64,000 nt of DNA, taken from Massilibacteroides vaginae (GTDB taxonomy: Bacteria; Bacteroidota; Bacteroidia; Bacteroidales; Tannerellaceae). The notes under the pieces are model-generated. The model saw only the letters and a program-made list of their open reading frames with translations, did no database searches and was not told the DNA's origin. The position numbers and the translations under genes are program-made. Below are positions 8,746-16,364 of this stretch, piece by piece. The stretch is from contig NZ_FXDJ01000009.1 of the NCBI RefSeq assembly GCF_900178525.1, forward strand, positions 1,076,263 through 1,140,262. The letters run 5' to 3'. Each line of letters opens with the position of its first letter. Position 1 is the first letter of the stretch.

Positions 8746-9558
8746 TTAGAAAGAACAGGATAGTGCTACACCCGGACAAACGCCTAATTGGCTATGATAG
8801 TTTGCCGCTACATCAATACGAAAGGAAGCAACCATTACACCTGCTCCAAAGGCGGGAACTATAGGATTTGTTTGCAGACCTGTTCGAATATAAAATTGAT
8901 CGTAAGCCGTATATTCCAGTCCCATGTTATAACGAAGATGCGAACGGTCATCATAACTTGTTGATACAGCTATTAACATGCTGTTAATAAACCTCCATTG
9001 AAAACCTGCCTGAACAGAATAATAATTAAAGTCTTCAATATGAATACTTTCATCATCAAGTCTTACAGACGGTAAATCTGTTATCGACAATCCTATCAAC
9101 AGGTTTTCATCAGGTTTGAACAAGATACCAACATCCGTAGAAACCTTTTTAGCTTCTTCTTCATACAATTCTGTCTGCAATAGAGCGTATTGCGCGCTTA
9201 TTCCGATGATCCATTTAGAAGACAACGCCTTAGATAAAGCCAGACGAAACATAGTTTCCCGGTATTTGTTATATCCAAAAGTAGAAATGTGAACAGCGAA
9301 AGGAAGGGGTAAATCCGGATTTCCATAAATAACGGAAGCAGATGACAATTCTTTTAACTGGTATTTGTTATAGTAGTTAATATCAATGAATTGTTTTGTT
9401 GATAAACTTAAACAAGCTGAGTTAAATACAACAGAATGGGTTACTCCGTTTCCGCCCATTCCTAAAGAGCGGATATCAGCAGACCGAAGATTGGACTGGG
9501 CAAAAGAAGAACAACTAAAAACACACAATACGACCATGCAGGCCATTAATTTCTTCAT
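8746..9558 (-). CDS. PorV/PorQ-like outer-membrane barrel protein
   Basis: A protein of 270 residues with a cleavable signal ending around FSCSSFAQ and a C-terminal phenylalanine (ALSCSF). The early motif RSLGMGGNGVTHSVVFNSA is the GMGG-type start seen in FadL/PorV/PorQ-like Bacteroidetes barrels. The rest alternates hydrophobic beta strands and short turns. It is the first gene of a two-gene unit with the HhH-barrel protein downstream, so a shared envelope role is likely. PorV and PorQ proper serve type IX secretion; calling this one PorQ would be over-reading, although a porZ-like gene lies 3 kb away. Confidence 0.7.
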   Translation of the reverse strand: MKKLMACMVVLCVFSCSSFAQSNLRSADIRSLGMGGNGVTHSVVFNSACLSLSTKQFIDINYYNKYQLKELSSASVIYGNPDLPLPFAVHISTFGYNKYRETMFRLALSKALSSKWIIGISAQYALLQTELYEEEAKKVSTDVGILFKPDENLLIGLSITDLPSVRLDDESIHIEDFNYYSVQAGFQWRFINSMLIAVSTSYDDRSHLRYNMGLEYTAYDQFYIRTGLQTNPIVPAFGAGVMVASFRIDVAANYHSQLGVCPGVALSCSF

Positions 9559-9636
9559 AAATTAAGGTATCTGGTAAAATAAGGCGCAAAAATAGTCAAA
9601 TTATGTATTATTCATTATTTTAACAGGCAAATCCAT

Positions 9637-9644
9637 TATTTTTG
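9637..9644 (+). promoter_or_regulatory. Candidate -7 element immediately before the DUF4294 gene
   Basis: TATTTTTG matches TAnnTTTG and ends 9 bp before the ATG at 9654, implying a leaderless or almost leaderless mRNA. The -33 region reads TTTT, not TTTG. The same 100-bp interval holds a minus-strand TATTTTTG for the divergent barrel gene. Confidence 0.35.
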
Positions 9645-9653
9645 CTGCTTTCT

Positions 9654-10259
9654 ATGATGAAGATAAGAGCATACATTACATTGTTTTTATTCATTTTATA
9701 TTGTGCTTCATTATCAGCTCAATCTATTAAAATGAATGTACTCCCGAAAGATCACTACAAAGCTTATGTGGATGGTTCGGATACGGTGGCTGTTGTAAGT
9801 CTTCGAGACATATATGTTTTTCCGGAAATAAAATTTAAAAACAAAAAAGAACAGCAAAAATATACCAAATTGGTAAGAGACGTTAAACGAACACTCCCCT
9901 ATGCAAAAATGGTTTACGAAACTTTAATCGAAACCTATGAGTATATGGAAACCTTACCTACTGAAAAAGAAAGACAGGATCATCTGAAAAGAATGGAAAA
10001 AGAACTATTCAAAGAATATAAACCGGAGCTTAAAAAACTTACTTTCTCTCAAGGCAAACTACTTATTAAACTGATAGACAGAGAATGCAATCAATCCAGT
10101 TATAATTTATTGAAAGCCTATCTGGGTAGCTTCAGAGCCGGATTCTGGAATATATTTGCCGGTATGTTCGGGGCAAGTCTCAAAACCGAATATAATCCAC
10201 ACGGAAGTGACGCTATGACGGAACGGGTTGTTGTATTGGTTGAAAACGGTTTAATCTGA
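9654..10259 (+). CDS. DUF4294 domain-containing exported protein
   Basis: A protein of 201 residues with a signal peptide (about 1-23, ending in SLSAQ). The body is charged and helical: a segment with YVFPEIKFKNKKEQQKY, then KRTLPYAKMVYETL, and an RAGFWNIFAGMFGASLKTEY segment near the end. This matches the Bacteroidetes family DUF4294, of unknown function. The signal peptide suggests periplasmic localization. I start at ATG 9654 because an in-frame TTG at 9642 overlaps the -7 element; ATG 9657 is also possible. Its 3' end overlaps the convergent methyltransferase gene by 9 bp. Confidence 0.8.
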   Translation: MMKIRAYITLFLFILYCASLSAQSIKMNVLPKDHYKAYVDGSDTVAVVSLRDIYVFPEIKFKNKKEQQKYTKLVRDVKRTLPYAKMVYETLIETYEYMETLPTEKERQDHLKRMEKELFKEYKPELKKLTFSQGKLLIKLIDRECNQSSYNLLKAYLGSFRAGFWNIFAGMFGASLKTEYNPHGSDAMTERVVVLVENGLI

Positions 10260-10781
10260 CAACTTACAGAAGAAATCCCAAATTACGATTCCGGCCGTAA
10301 CCGATACATTCAGCGAATGCTTTGTACCAAACTGAGGTATTTCAATACAAAAATCAGCGTTATCAACAACTGCTTGCTGTACTCCTTTTACTTCGTTTCC
10401 TAAAATTACAGCATACTTTTTATCCTTGTTTATCTGTAGTTTATCAAGCATAATACTTCCTTTGGCCTGTTCTATAGTACATACCGTATAACCGGCATTC
10501 TTTAACTTATCAACAGCCTCTAATGTATCTTTAAAATAAAGCCAATCTACTGTTTCTTCCGCACCTAAAGCCGTTTTATGTATTTCCGCATGCGGAGGAC
10601 ATGCCGTGATGCCGCATAAATAAACTGCATTTACAATAAAAGCATCCGAAGTACGAAACACAGAACCCACATTGTTCAGGCTTCTAACATTATCGAGTAC
10701 TACAATTAGCGGTATTTTAGCTGATTTTTTAAATTCTTCAGGTGAAAGACGATTTAATTCCGTTATTTTAAGCTTTCGCAT
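10251..10781 (-). CDS. SpoU/TrmH-family RNA 2'-O-methyltransferase
   Basis: The 176-residue protein has all three SPOUT motifs: NNVGSVFRTSDAF (motif 1, with the N-x-G-x-x-R core), VILGNEVKGV (motif 2) and IPQFGTKHSLNVSVTAGI (motif 3). These form the deep-trefoil-knot SAM pocket. It should methylate a ribose 2'-OH in tRNA or rRNA; the target is not predictable. It lacks the N-terminal extension of RlmB-type enzymes. An upstream in-frame start at 10829 is less likely because a -7 element (TATTTTTG, reverse of 10807-10814) falls inside that extension. It is convergent with, and overlaps by 9 bp, the DUF4294 gene. Confidence 0.85.
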   Translation of the reverse strand: MRKLKITELNRLSPEEFKKSAKIPLIVVLDNVRSLNNVGSVFRTSDAFIVNAVYLCGITACPPHAEIHKTALGAEETVDWLYFKDTLEAVDKLKNAGYTVCTIEQAKGSIMLDKLQINKDKKYAVILGNEVKGVQQAVVDNADFCIEIPQFGTKHSLNVSVTAGIVIWDFFCKLSD

Positions 10782-11351
10782 AACCCGTTTATTTTTTATA
10801 GAACTGCAAAAATAAACCTTTATTTCCATTTAATCAGCAGTTAATAACCTATTGATAAAAGGTGAATAGAAATTGAAAAATACTTCTTGCTTTCTATTAC
10901 TAAATCTATATATGAAACCGCTTATCATTTTTACAATAGAAAGAATAACTAATTTATCATTCTGTATTAACTGGGGTTTTGCACCATAAAAAAGAATAAA
11001 CAGCCATCTGTTTATACAGTTTATATCTTATCAACAACAAAATCAAAACTAATACTAAAACACTTATTTACAGTAACTAAACACCATGATAACTTGTTTA
11101 TATACTACTGATAAGTATATTCAAAATATTAATAAAGAAATAAACAACAGTATTGAAGTATATTTATCAATAGTATTAACCGTACATCATAATCATATTT
11201 TAATTTTTAAAGTTTTAATTAAATAAGAATATAAATATAAGATGTTGAAAACCGATGTATGAAGAATTTGTGGACGCAGGAAAGAAGTAAGAAAAGAAAG
11301 ACTAACTTTGCGTTAGGTAATTCATCTAAGTATAATAAACGAATAAGAACT
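10782..11351. other. 570-bp intergenic region upstream of nadA
   Basis: Very AT-rich DNA between the divergent methyltransferase and nadA. The methyltransferase -7 element lies at its left edge (10807-10814) and a nadA -7 element near its right edge (11303-11310). The middle shows no convincing gene, tRNA or riboswitch. Confidence 0.5.
11303..11310 (+). promoter_or_regulatory. nadA: Candidate -7 element for nadA
   Basis: TAACTTTG matches TAnnTTTG and lies about 41 nt before the chosen ATG (11352). The only nearby TTTG (11267-11270) is 32 bp away, too far for the usual -33 spacing, so the promoter is weakly supported. Confidence 0.3.
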
Positions 11352-12338
11352 ATGACACAGAAATTATCAGCAGGTTATATCAACGTTCCTGTTCCGAAAG
11401 ATATAGATATTAAATCAGAAATAAATAGATTGAGGAAAGAAAAAAATGCGGTTATCTTGGCGCACTATTATCAAACGGGCGATTTACAAGATATAGCGGA
11501 TTTTGTTGGAGATAGTCTTGCCCTCGCACAATGGGCTGCTAAAACCGAAGCTGATATTATTGTATTATGTGGTGTTCATTTTATGGGTGAAACAGCCAAA
11601 ATAATTTGTCCGGATAAAAAGGTATTGGTACCCGATCTGAATGCCGGCTGTTCCTTAGCAGATAGTTGTCCGGCTGATCAATTTAGTGCATTTGTAAAGC
11701 AACACCCGGATCATACGGTTATTTCTTATGTAAACACTACAGCTGCGGTTAAAGCCGTAACAGATGTGGTTGTAACGTCTACAAACGCAAAGCAAATAGT
11801 AGACAGTTTTCCGGCTGATGCGAAGATTATTTTCGGTCCGGATCGTAACTTAGGAAATTACATTAACAGTATCACCGGAAGAAACATGCTTTTATGGGAT
11901 GGAGCCTGTCATGTACACGAACAATTTTCATTGGAAAAGATACTTGCTTTAAAAAAAGAATATCCCGAAGCGGAAATAATAACACATCCCGAATGTAAAC
12001 AACCTATTATACAGGTGTCAGACTTTGTAGGATCGACTGCCGCATTGTTAAGGCATACTATCGAGTCGGATAAAAAACAATTCATTGTAGCGACCGAAAG
12101 CGGTATAATTCATAAAATGCAAAAAAGCAGTCCTGCTAAGCAATTTATTCCTGCCCCACCAAACGATAGTACCTGTGCTTGCAACGAATGTAGCTTTATG
12201 CGTTTAAACACGATGGAAAAGCTATATAATTGTCTTAAATATGAACTTCCCGAAATATTTGTAGATGAAACTGTCCAAAAAGAAGCGATAAAACCTATTC
12301 GTCGTATGCTTGATTTATCCGCTAAATTAGGGCTGTAA
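11352..12338 (+). CDS. nadA: Quinolinate synthase A
   Basis: NadA condenses iminoaspartate with dihydroxyacetone phosphate to quinolinate in de novo NAD synthesis, using a [4Fe-4S] cluster. This 328-residue protein has the expected cysteines in LCGVHFMGE, HPECKQP and STCACNECSFM, plus the conserved AHYYQTGDLQDIADFVGDS. Length is normal. A longer reading from 11259 adds 31 basic residues unlike the family and would place the -7 element inside the gene, so I prefer ATG 11352. NadB and NadC are not in the window. The gene is monocistronic and faces the porZ-like gene across a copy of the hairpin repeat. Confidence 0.92.
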   Translation: MTQKLSAGYINVPVPKDIDIKSEINRLRKEKNAVILAHYYQTGDLQDIADFVGDSLALAQWAAKTEADIIVLCGVHFMGETAKIICPDKKVLVPDLNAGCSLADSCPADQFSAFVKQHPDHTVISYVNTTAAVKAVTDVVVTSTNAKQIVDSFPADAKIIFGPDRNLGNYINSITGRNMLLWDGACHVHEQFSLEKILALKKEYPEAEIITHPECKQPIIQVSDFVGSTAALLRHTIESDKKQFIVATESGIIHKMQKSSPAKQFIPAPPNDSTCACNECSFMRLNTMEKLYNCLKYELPEIFVDETVQKEAIKPIRRMLDLSAKLGL

Positions 12339-12394
12339 CAGTCTGTTTTTTTGTTTTTCTTAAAGCATTGAAAATCAATAGATATAAAGGTGTA

Positions 12395-12475
12395 AAAAAC
12401 ATAAAGGTTATTTTCTGAAAAATAACCTTTATATTTGAAAAAATAACCTTTATATTTTTTATTATATTACTATGT
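12395..12475 (+). repeat. Dispersed intergenic hairpin repeat, copy 2
   Basis: Arm 1 (ACATAAAGGTTATTTTC) is followed by two direct inverted-complement arms (AAAATAACCTTTATATTTG and AAAATAACCTTTATATTTTT), then ATATTACTATGTGG, also seen near copy 4. It sits between the convergent nadA and porZ-like genes, where it could end transcription from either side. Confidence 0.8.
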
Positions 12476-12485
12476 GGTAAAAAGC

Positions 12486-14825
12486 TTATTTTACAACCAT
12501 TATTTTTGTAGCTACGCTTTCATTACCATCCGCATTGGAAGCAATAACTAAATAAATACCTGTTGCTACTCTACTGCCTTTGTGATTGCGGCAATTCCAT
12601 ATCATTTGTCCTCCTACTGATTTAGCCTGATAGATAAGGTTTCCGCTAATATCGGTGATTTTAACATTAGAATCAGTCATAAGTCCGGTTATTGTTACTT
12701 TATCATGATCTTCCGGACGAACAGGATTAGGATAGGCGGATACTTCGGAGTAATTATCCTTACCTTCACTTCCTTCGCTCATAAAGGATACTAATCCGTT
12801 ATTTGTGCCTATAAATACTTCTCCTGTTAATTGGTTAATAGCCAAACTGGTAATTTTATTGGATGGAAGAGGTGAATTTTCTGTTGTGAAATTATAAACG
12901 GTTTCCGTACCGTCTTCATTAACAAGAAAAACACCGGTAGATTCCGTACCAATCCATTTACGATTACCTCCATCCACAGCAATGGTATTAACTTGTTCGT
13001 TATTGAGGAAAATATAGTTTCCTCCTTCATTTTGTCGGATAATCTGATTAAAATAAAATCTGCTCGGATTTTCCAGAGCATTGGCGGGAACAGGTGTGTA
13101 TACAGGACCTTTGTTGGTTCCTACCCATACATTTCCTTTTTTATCTTCTACCATACAGCGGAAAGTACTTGCACCAATGCTATTTCCATCCGCGGTTATC
13201 AGGTTGCTTACGTAAACAGACTCACTCCCTTCTTCTGATAAATTATTATCCTTAAATATAAATAATCCGGGATTTGCATCGATATTATAAGGAAGATTAA
13301 GCCATTTATGATCTTTGGATGTAATCATAATTTTATCCATTCTGTCAGAATTTTTGAATACTCCCTTAAAAGCGAAGGTAACCCACGTACCATCTGGTTT
13401 TAAAACCTTAATAGGTGCATTATTAGGAGAAGGATTAGTTATCCATAGATTATTATTTTTATCAACCGCAAGACCTGATATACGTATATAGCCATATTTA
13501 TTGCTTATACTGGCAGTTTCTAATTGACTGTTATCTATATTAAAAACTTTTACTTCTTCTCCTTTTATTTCTAAAAGACCATTTCCGTAACTGCCGATGT
13601 AATAAGTTACAGGATCGGTATCGATACAGGCAATTGATGTAAAATCTTTCGGAGCTTTGTAGTAATTACTTGGTCCGTATTGAACCTTACTTTCATCAAA
13701 ATTAAACCAGTTTCCATCTTCGTATATTGAAAAAATACCTAAGTTTTGAAAACTATTAGCTAAGAAACCACCTTTTACCGTAAGCAGTTGATTTTTATAG
13801 GTGGTCATATACCAATGTGTATTATCCCGTGGACCTTCTTTATTTAATTCAGAAAGAATTATGTCATAACTTCCGGAATTATTCTTCTTTATTCCTTTCA
13901 TTATAGTAGATCCTGTAGCTACCCAGAAAATATTCGGATCTTTTAAAGAAGTAATGTCATTTATTGTATCCGTAATTTTATCCGGATTTGCAAACGAAGA
14001 AAACAGATAAGCTTTGGTTTTTGAATGAGCTATTAATTTTCCATTTTCAACTTTTAAATTTTCTATGGTATTGTCAGTAAGAAGCGTATGGATAGTGGCG
14101 TTATTATCCATGCGATAGATATTTCTTACTTTATTATTCTTGCTTAGGAAACATAAATTATTATTGAACACAACACTTTTAATGATTGTATCCGTGCTGT
14201 TTGGTAGAGAAGGATTATAGGAACTCCAATTTGTGATGTCAACTAAATTTGAATTTATTGAACCTTTATAAAGACCATTAATTGTTGTGGCATATAATTC
14301 ATTATTAAATAAGGAAACAGAATATACTGCATTATTAATAATGCGGTATGTATCTTTTATTTCCTTTTTATTCATATCCAATGCAATAACTCCGAATTGC
14401 ATGGATAAATAGGCTATATCATCAAAAATATCAATGTTGTTAACATCTTTGATGATAAAGGATGAATTGTTGAGTAAATGGCTGATATTATATACACTTC
14501 CATTTTCACTCATCAAATCTATATTTCCGTTCTTATATACTATAATTAAACTGTTCGTTTTCGGGTTATAAGCTATATTGGTAATCGCATTATCACTTAA
14601 ACCCGTCTGACGGGAATAATAAATTACACTGTTATCTGTTTTATTGTAACTTAATAAAGATCCGTTGGTTACTACATAAACTAAGTTATTTCCTTCAGCT
14701 ATTTTGGTACTGTTGTAATAAGCTAAATGTGTTCGGAAACTATTTTCAAAATCTACATCATTTTGCGCTTGTGTTAACGAAATAAGCGTAAAGAGTGATA
14801 GTGTTATATATAGTATACTTTTCAT
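12486..14825 (-). CDS. porZ: PorZ-like type IX secretion beta-propeller protein with C-terminal sorting domain
   Basis: The 779-residue protein has a signal peptide (MKSILYITLSLFTLISLTQA) and a long propeller-type region with repeats such as KIAEGNNLVYVVTNGSLLSY, VWVGTNKGPVY and KWIGTESTGVFLV. The last ~85 residues are a type A sorting domain: YPNPVRPEDH, VKITDISGNLIY and GSRVATGIYLVIA. That architecture is PorZ, the surface subunit of the type IX attachment complex in Porphyromonas. PorU, PorV and other T9SS genes are not in view, so assignment rests on domain order; a generic sorting-domain propeller protein is the alternative. ATG 14825 is preferred over 14858 because the signal peptide begins there. 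It follows rdgB by 10 bp, so they may be one operon. Confidence 0.75.
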   Translation of the reverse strand: MKSILYITLSLFTLISLTQAQNDVDFENSFRTHLAYYNSTKIAEGNNLVYVVTNGSLLSYNKTDNSVIYYSRQTGLSDNAITNIAYNPKTNSLIIVYKNGNIDLMSENGSVYNISHLLNNSSFIIKDVNNIDIFDDIAYLSMQFGVIALDMNKKEIKDTYRIINNAVYSVSLFNNELYATTINGLYKGSINSNLVDITNWSSYNPSLPNSTDTIIKSVVFNNNLCFLSKNNKVRNIYRMDNNATIHTLLTDNTIENLKVENGKLIAHSKTKAYLFSSFANPDKITDTINDITSLKDPNIFWVATGSTIMKGIKKNNSGSYDIILSELNKEGPRDNTHWYMTTYKNQLLTVKGGFLANSFQNLGIFSIYEDGNWFNFDESKVQYGPSNYYKAPKDFTSIACIDTDPVTYYIGSYGNGLLEIKGEEVKVFNIDNSQLETASISNKYGYIRISGLAVDKNNNLWITNPSPNNAPIKVLKPDGTWVTFAFKGVFKNSDRMDKIMITSKDHKWLNLPYNIDANPGLFIFKDNNLSEEGSESVYVSNLITADGNSIGASTFRCMVEDKKGNVWVGTNKGPVYTPVPANALENPSRFYFNQIIRQNEGGNYIFLNNEQVNTIAVDGGNRKWIGTESTGVFLVNEDGTETVYNFTTENSPLPSNKITSLAINQLTGEVFIGTNNGLVSFMSEGSEGKDNYSEVSAYPNPVRPEDHDKVTITGLMTDSNVKITDISGNLIYQAKSVGGQMIWNCRNHKGSRVATGIYLVIASNADGNESVATKIMVVK

Positions 14826-14835
14826 ACAATTATAT

Positions 14836-15411
14836 TTAAAGAGTAGAAAGATAATCATTTAATTTTCGAACAGCTTCTGCCCGGTGACTGATATTATTTT
14901 TAATATGATCTCCTAATTCAGCAAATGTTTGTGTATATCCTTCAGGGATAAACACCGGATCATAGCCAAAACCGTTCTCTCCTTTCTTTTCTCTGCCTAT
15001 TTCGCCATGAACTATACCTTCAAATAGTTTGGTTTCATCTTTCGTTACAAGTGCTATAACGGTACGAAAACGAGCTTTTCTGTTATCTTTATCGTTCAGT
15101 TCAGAAAGGAGTTTTTTCATATTACCTTCAGAATCGTGTGCTATTCCTGCGTATCGGGCGGAATATACGCCTGGAGCATTATTTAAGGCGGCTACTTCCA
15201 GTCCGGTATCGTCGGCAAAGCAATCCAAACCGAATTTATTTTTGATATAGTTTGCCTTTAATAGTGCATTGCCTTCTAAAGTAGTTGCTGTTTCAGCTAT
15301 ATCATCATGACAGCCTATTTCTTCCAGACTTACTATTTCTATTTTACCTGCAACGATTTTTTTTACTTCGTCAAGTTTGTGTTTATTATTGGTAGCGAAA
15401 ACTATCTTCAT
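14836..15411 (-). CDS. rdgB: RdgB/HAM1 non-canonical purine NTP pyrophosphatase
   Basis: The enzyme hydrolyses dITP, ITP and XTP to the monophosphates, keeping deaminated purines out of DNA and RNA. The 191-residue sequence shows the family core: [15 protein letters not shown] at the N-terminus, FADDTGLEV with the metal-binding acidic pair, GFGYDPVF and the terminal [10 protein letters not shown]. Length is typical. ATG 15411 is chosen since the conserved KIVFATNN begins directly after it; an upstream frame to 15435 adds eight unlike residues. The porZ-like gene follows after 10 bp. A strong terminator (15429-15470) separates it from the upstream leuS-yitT unit. Confidence 0.93.
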   Translation of the reverse strand: MKIVFATNNKHKLDEVKKIVAGKIEIVSLEEIGCHDDIAETATTLEGNALLKANYIKNKFGLDCFADDTGLEVAALNNAPGVYSARYAGIAHDSEGNMKKLLSELNDKDNRKARFRTVIALVTKDETKLFEGIVHGEIGREKKGENGFGYDPVFIPEGYTQTFAELGDHIKNNISHRAEAVRKLNDYLSTL

Positions 15412-15425
15412 ATTTTTATGGATAA

Positions 15426-15473
15426 AAAAAAGCACTTCTTTTACGCTATAATAACGTATGGAAGTGCTTTAAA
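15426..15473 (-). terminator. Intrinsic terminator of the leuS-yitT operon
   Basis: AAAGCACTTC (15429-15438) pairs perfectly with GAAGTGCTTT (15461-15470). Read on the minus strand, the stem is followed by a run of eight T residues. It lies just after the stop of the YitT-type gene and before rdgB. Confidence 0.8.
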
Positions 15474-15488
15474 TTGTTTTATGTTTGC

Positions 15489-16364
15489 TTATGTTTTAAT
15501 CTGATCAAATCCCTCACCGTAAACACCTCTTACCACACTTTGCGAGATAAACGCGTTAGGATCTACGTCTTTCACTAACCGGAAAATGGTTAATGATTCC
15601 GATTTTCTGGCTACTAAGACTATTACTTTCATTGAATTCTTAGAATACCCCCCCTGTCCTTCAAGGAAGGTGCATCCTCTTTCCGTATCTCTTATTATTC
15701 TTTCGGCTATTTCTTCGTGTTTTTGAGAGAAAATAAGGAATTGAACGGATTGTCTGTTACTGTTTATAATCATATCCAGCACATAATTGCTAACTCCCAT
15801 TTCTACGAAACCAAATACAATTTTTTCAATGTTATGGAACAACATGTAAGAAGATCCTATGATGAAGAAATCACAGAATAATAAGGCCGTTCCTATAGAA
15901 ACATTTTTGTACTTGTTTACTATGGCGGCAATAATATCGGTTCCTCCCGTACTTCCGTTCACCGAAAATATCAAACCAAGTCCCGATCCACATAAAGCAC
16001 CACCTATAAGAATAGACATGAACGGTTCGCCCTCAATGATGGGTTGTCCGGCTAAAACCCATTCAAAGAACGACAAAGAAAGCGAAAGCGAAATAACCCC
16101 GACTATTGTTTTTATCAGAAACTTAAAGCCTAAAATTTTAAAGGCAATAACCAACAAGACACTGTTTAATGCAAAATAAGAAATAGATACAGGTATGGAA
16201 GTAGCGAAATAGATAATTGCACATATACCGCTAACTCCTCCCGTAACAATCTCATTTGACAGGATAAAGGCATTAAAACCAAATCCGTATAAAAGGGTAC
16301 CTAAAATAATAATCAGATAATCCTGTGTGTGATTATATAGTTTTACGATATGGTTATTTTTCAT
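15489..16364 (-). CDS. YitT family membrane protein (DUF2179 C-terminus)
   Basis: The 291-residue protein has about six hydrophobic helices in the first 200 residues (for example YLIIILGTLLYGFGFNAFIL and GGVSGICAIIYF) and the glycine-rich GSTGGTDIIAAIVNKY segment. A soluble C-terminal domain with RGCTFLEGQGGYSK fits DUF2179. The physiological role of YitT proteins is unsettled. The gene begins with ATG at 16364, whose first base is the last base of the leuS stop codon (TGATG), so translation is probably coupled to leuS. Confidence 0.88.
   Translation of the reverse strand: MKNNHIVKLYNHTQDYLIIILGTLLYGFGFNAFILSNEIVTGGVSGICAIIYFATSIPVSISYFALNSVLLVIAFKILGFKFLIKTIVGVISLSLSLSFFEWVLAGQPIIEGEPFMSILIGGALCGSGLGLIFSVNGSTGGTDIIAAIVNKYKNVSIGTALLFCDFFIIGSSYMLFHNIEKIVFGFVEMGVSNYVLDMIINSNRQSVQFLIFSQKHEEIAERIIRDTERGCTFLEGQGGYSKNSMKVIVLVARKSESLTIFRLVKDVDPNAFISQSVVRGVYGEGFDQIKT

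Noticed and set aside
11259-11351. N-terminal extension of nadA
   Set aside because: The extra 31 residues are basic and unlike NadA, and a -7 element lies within them.
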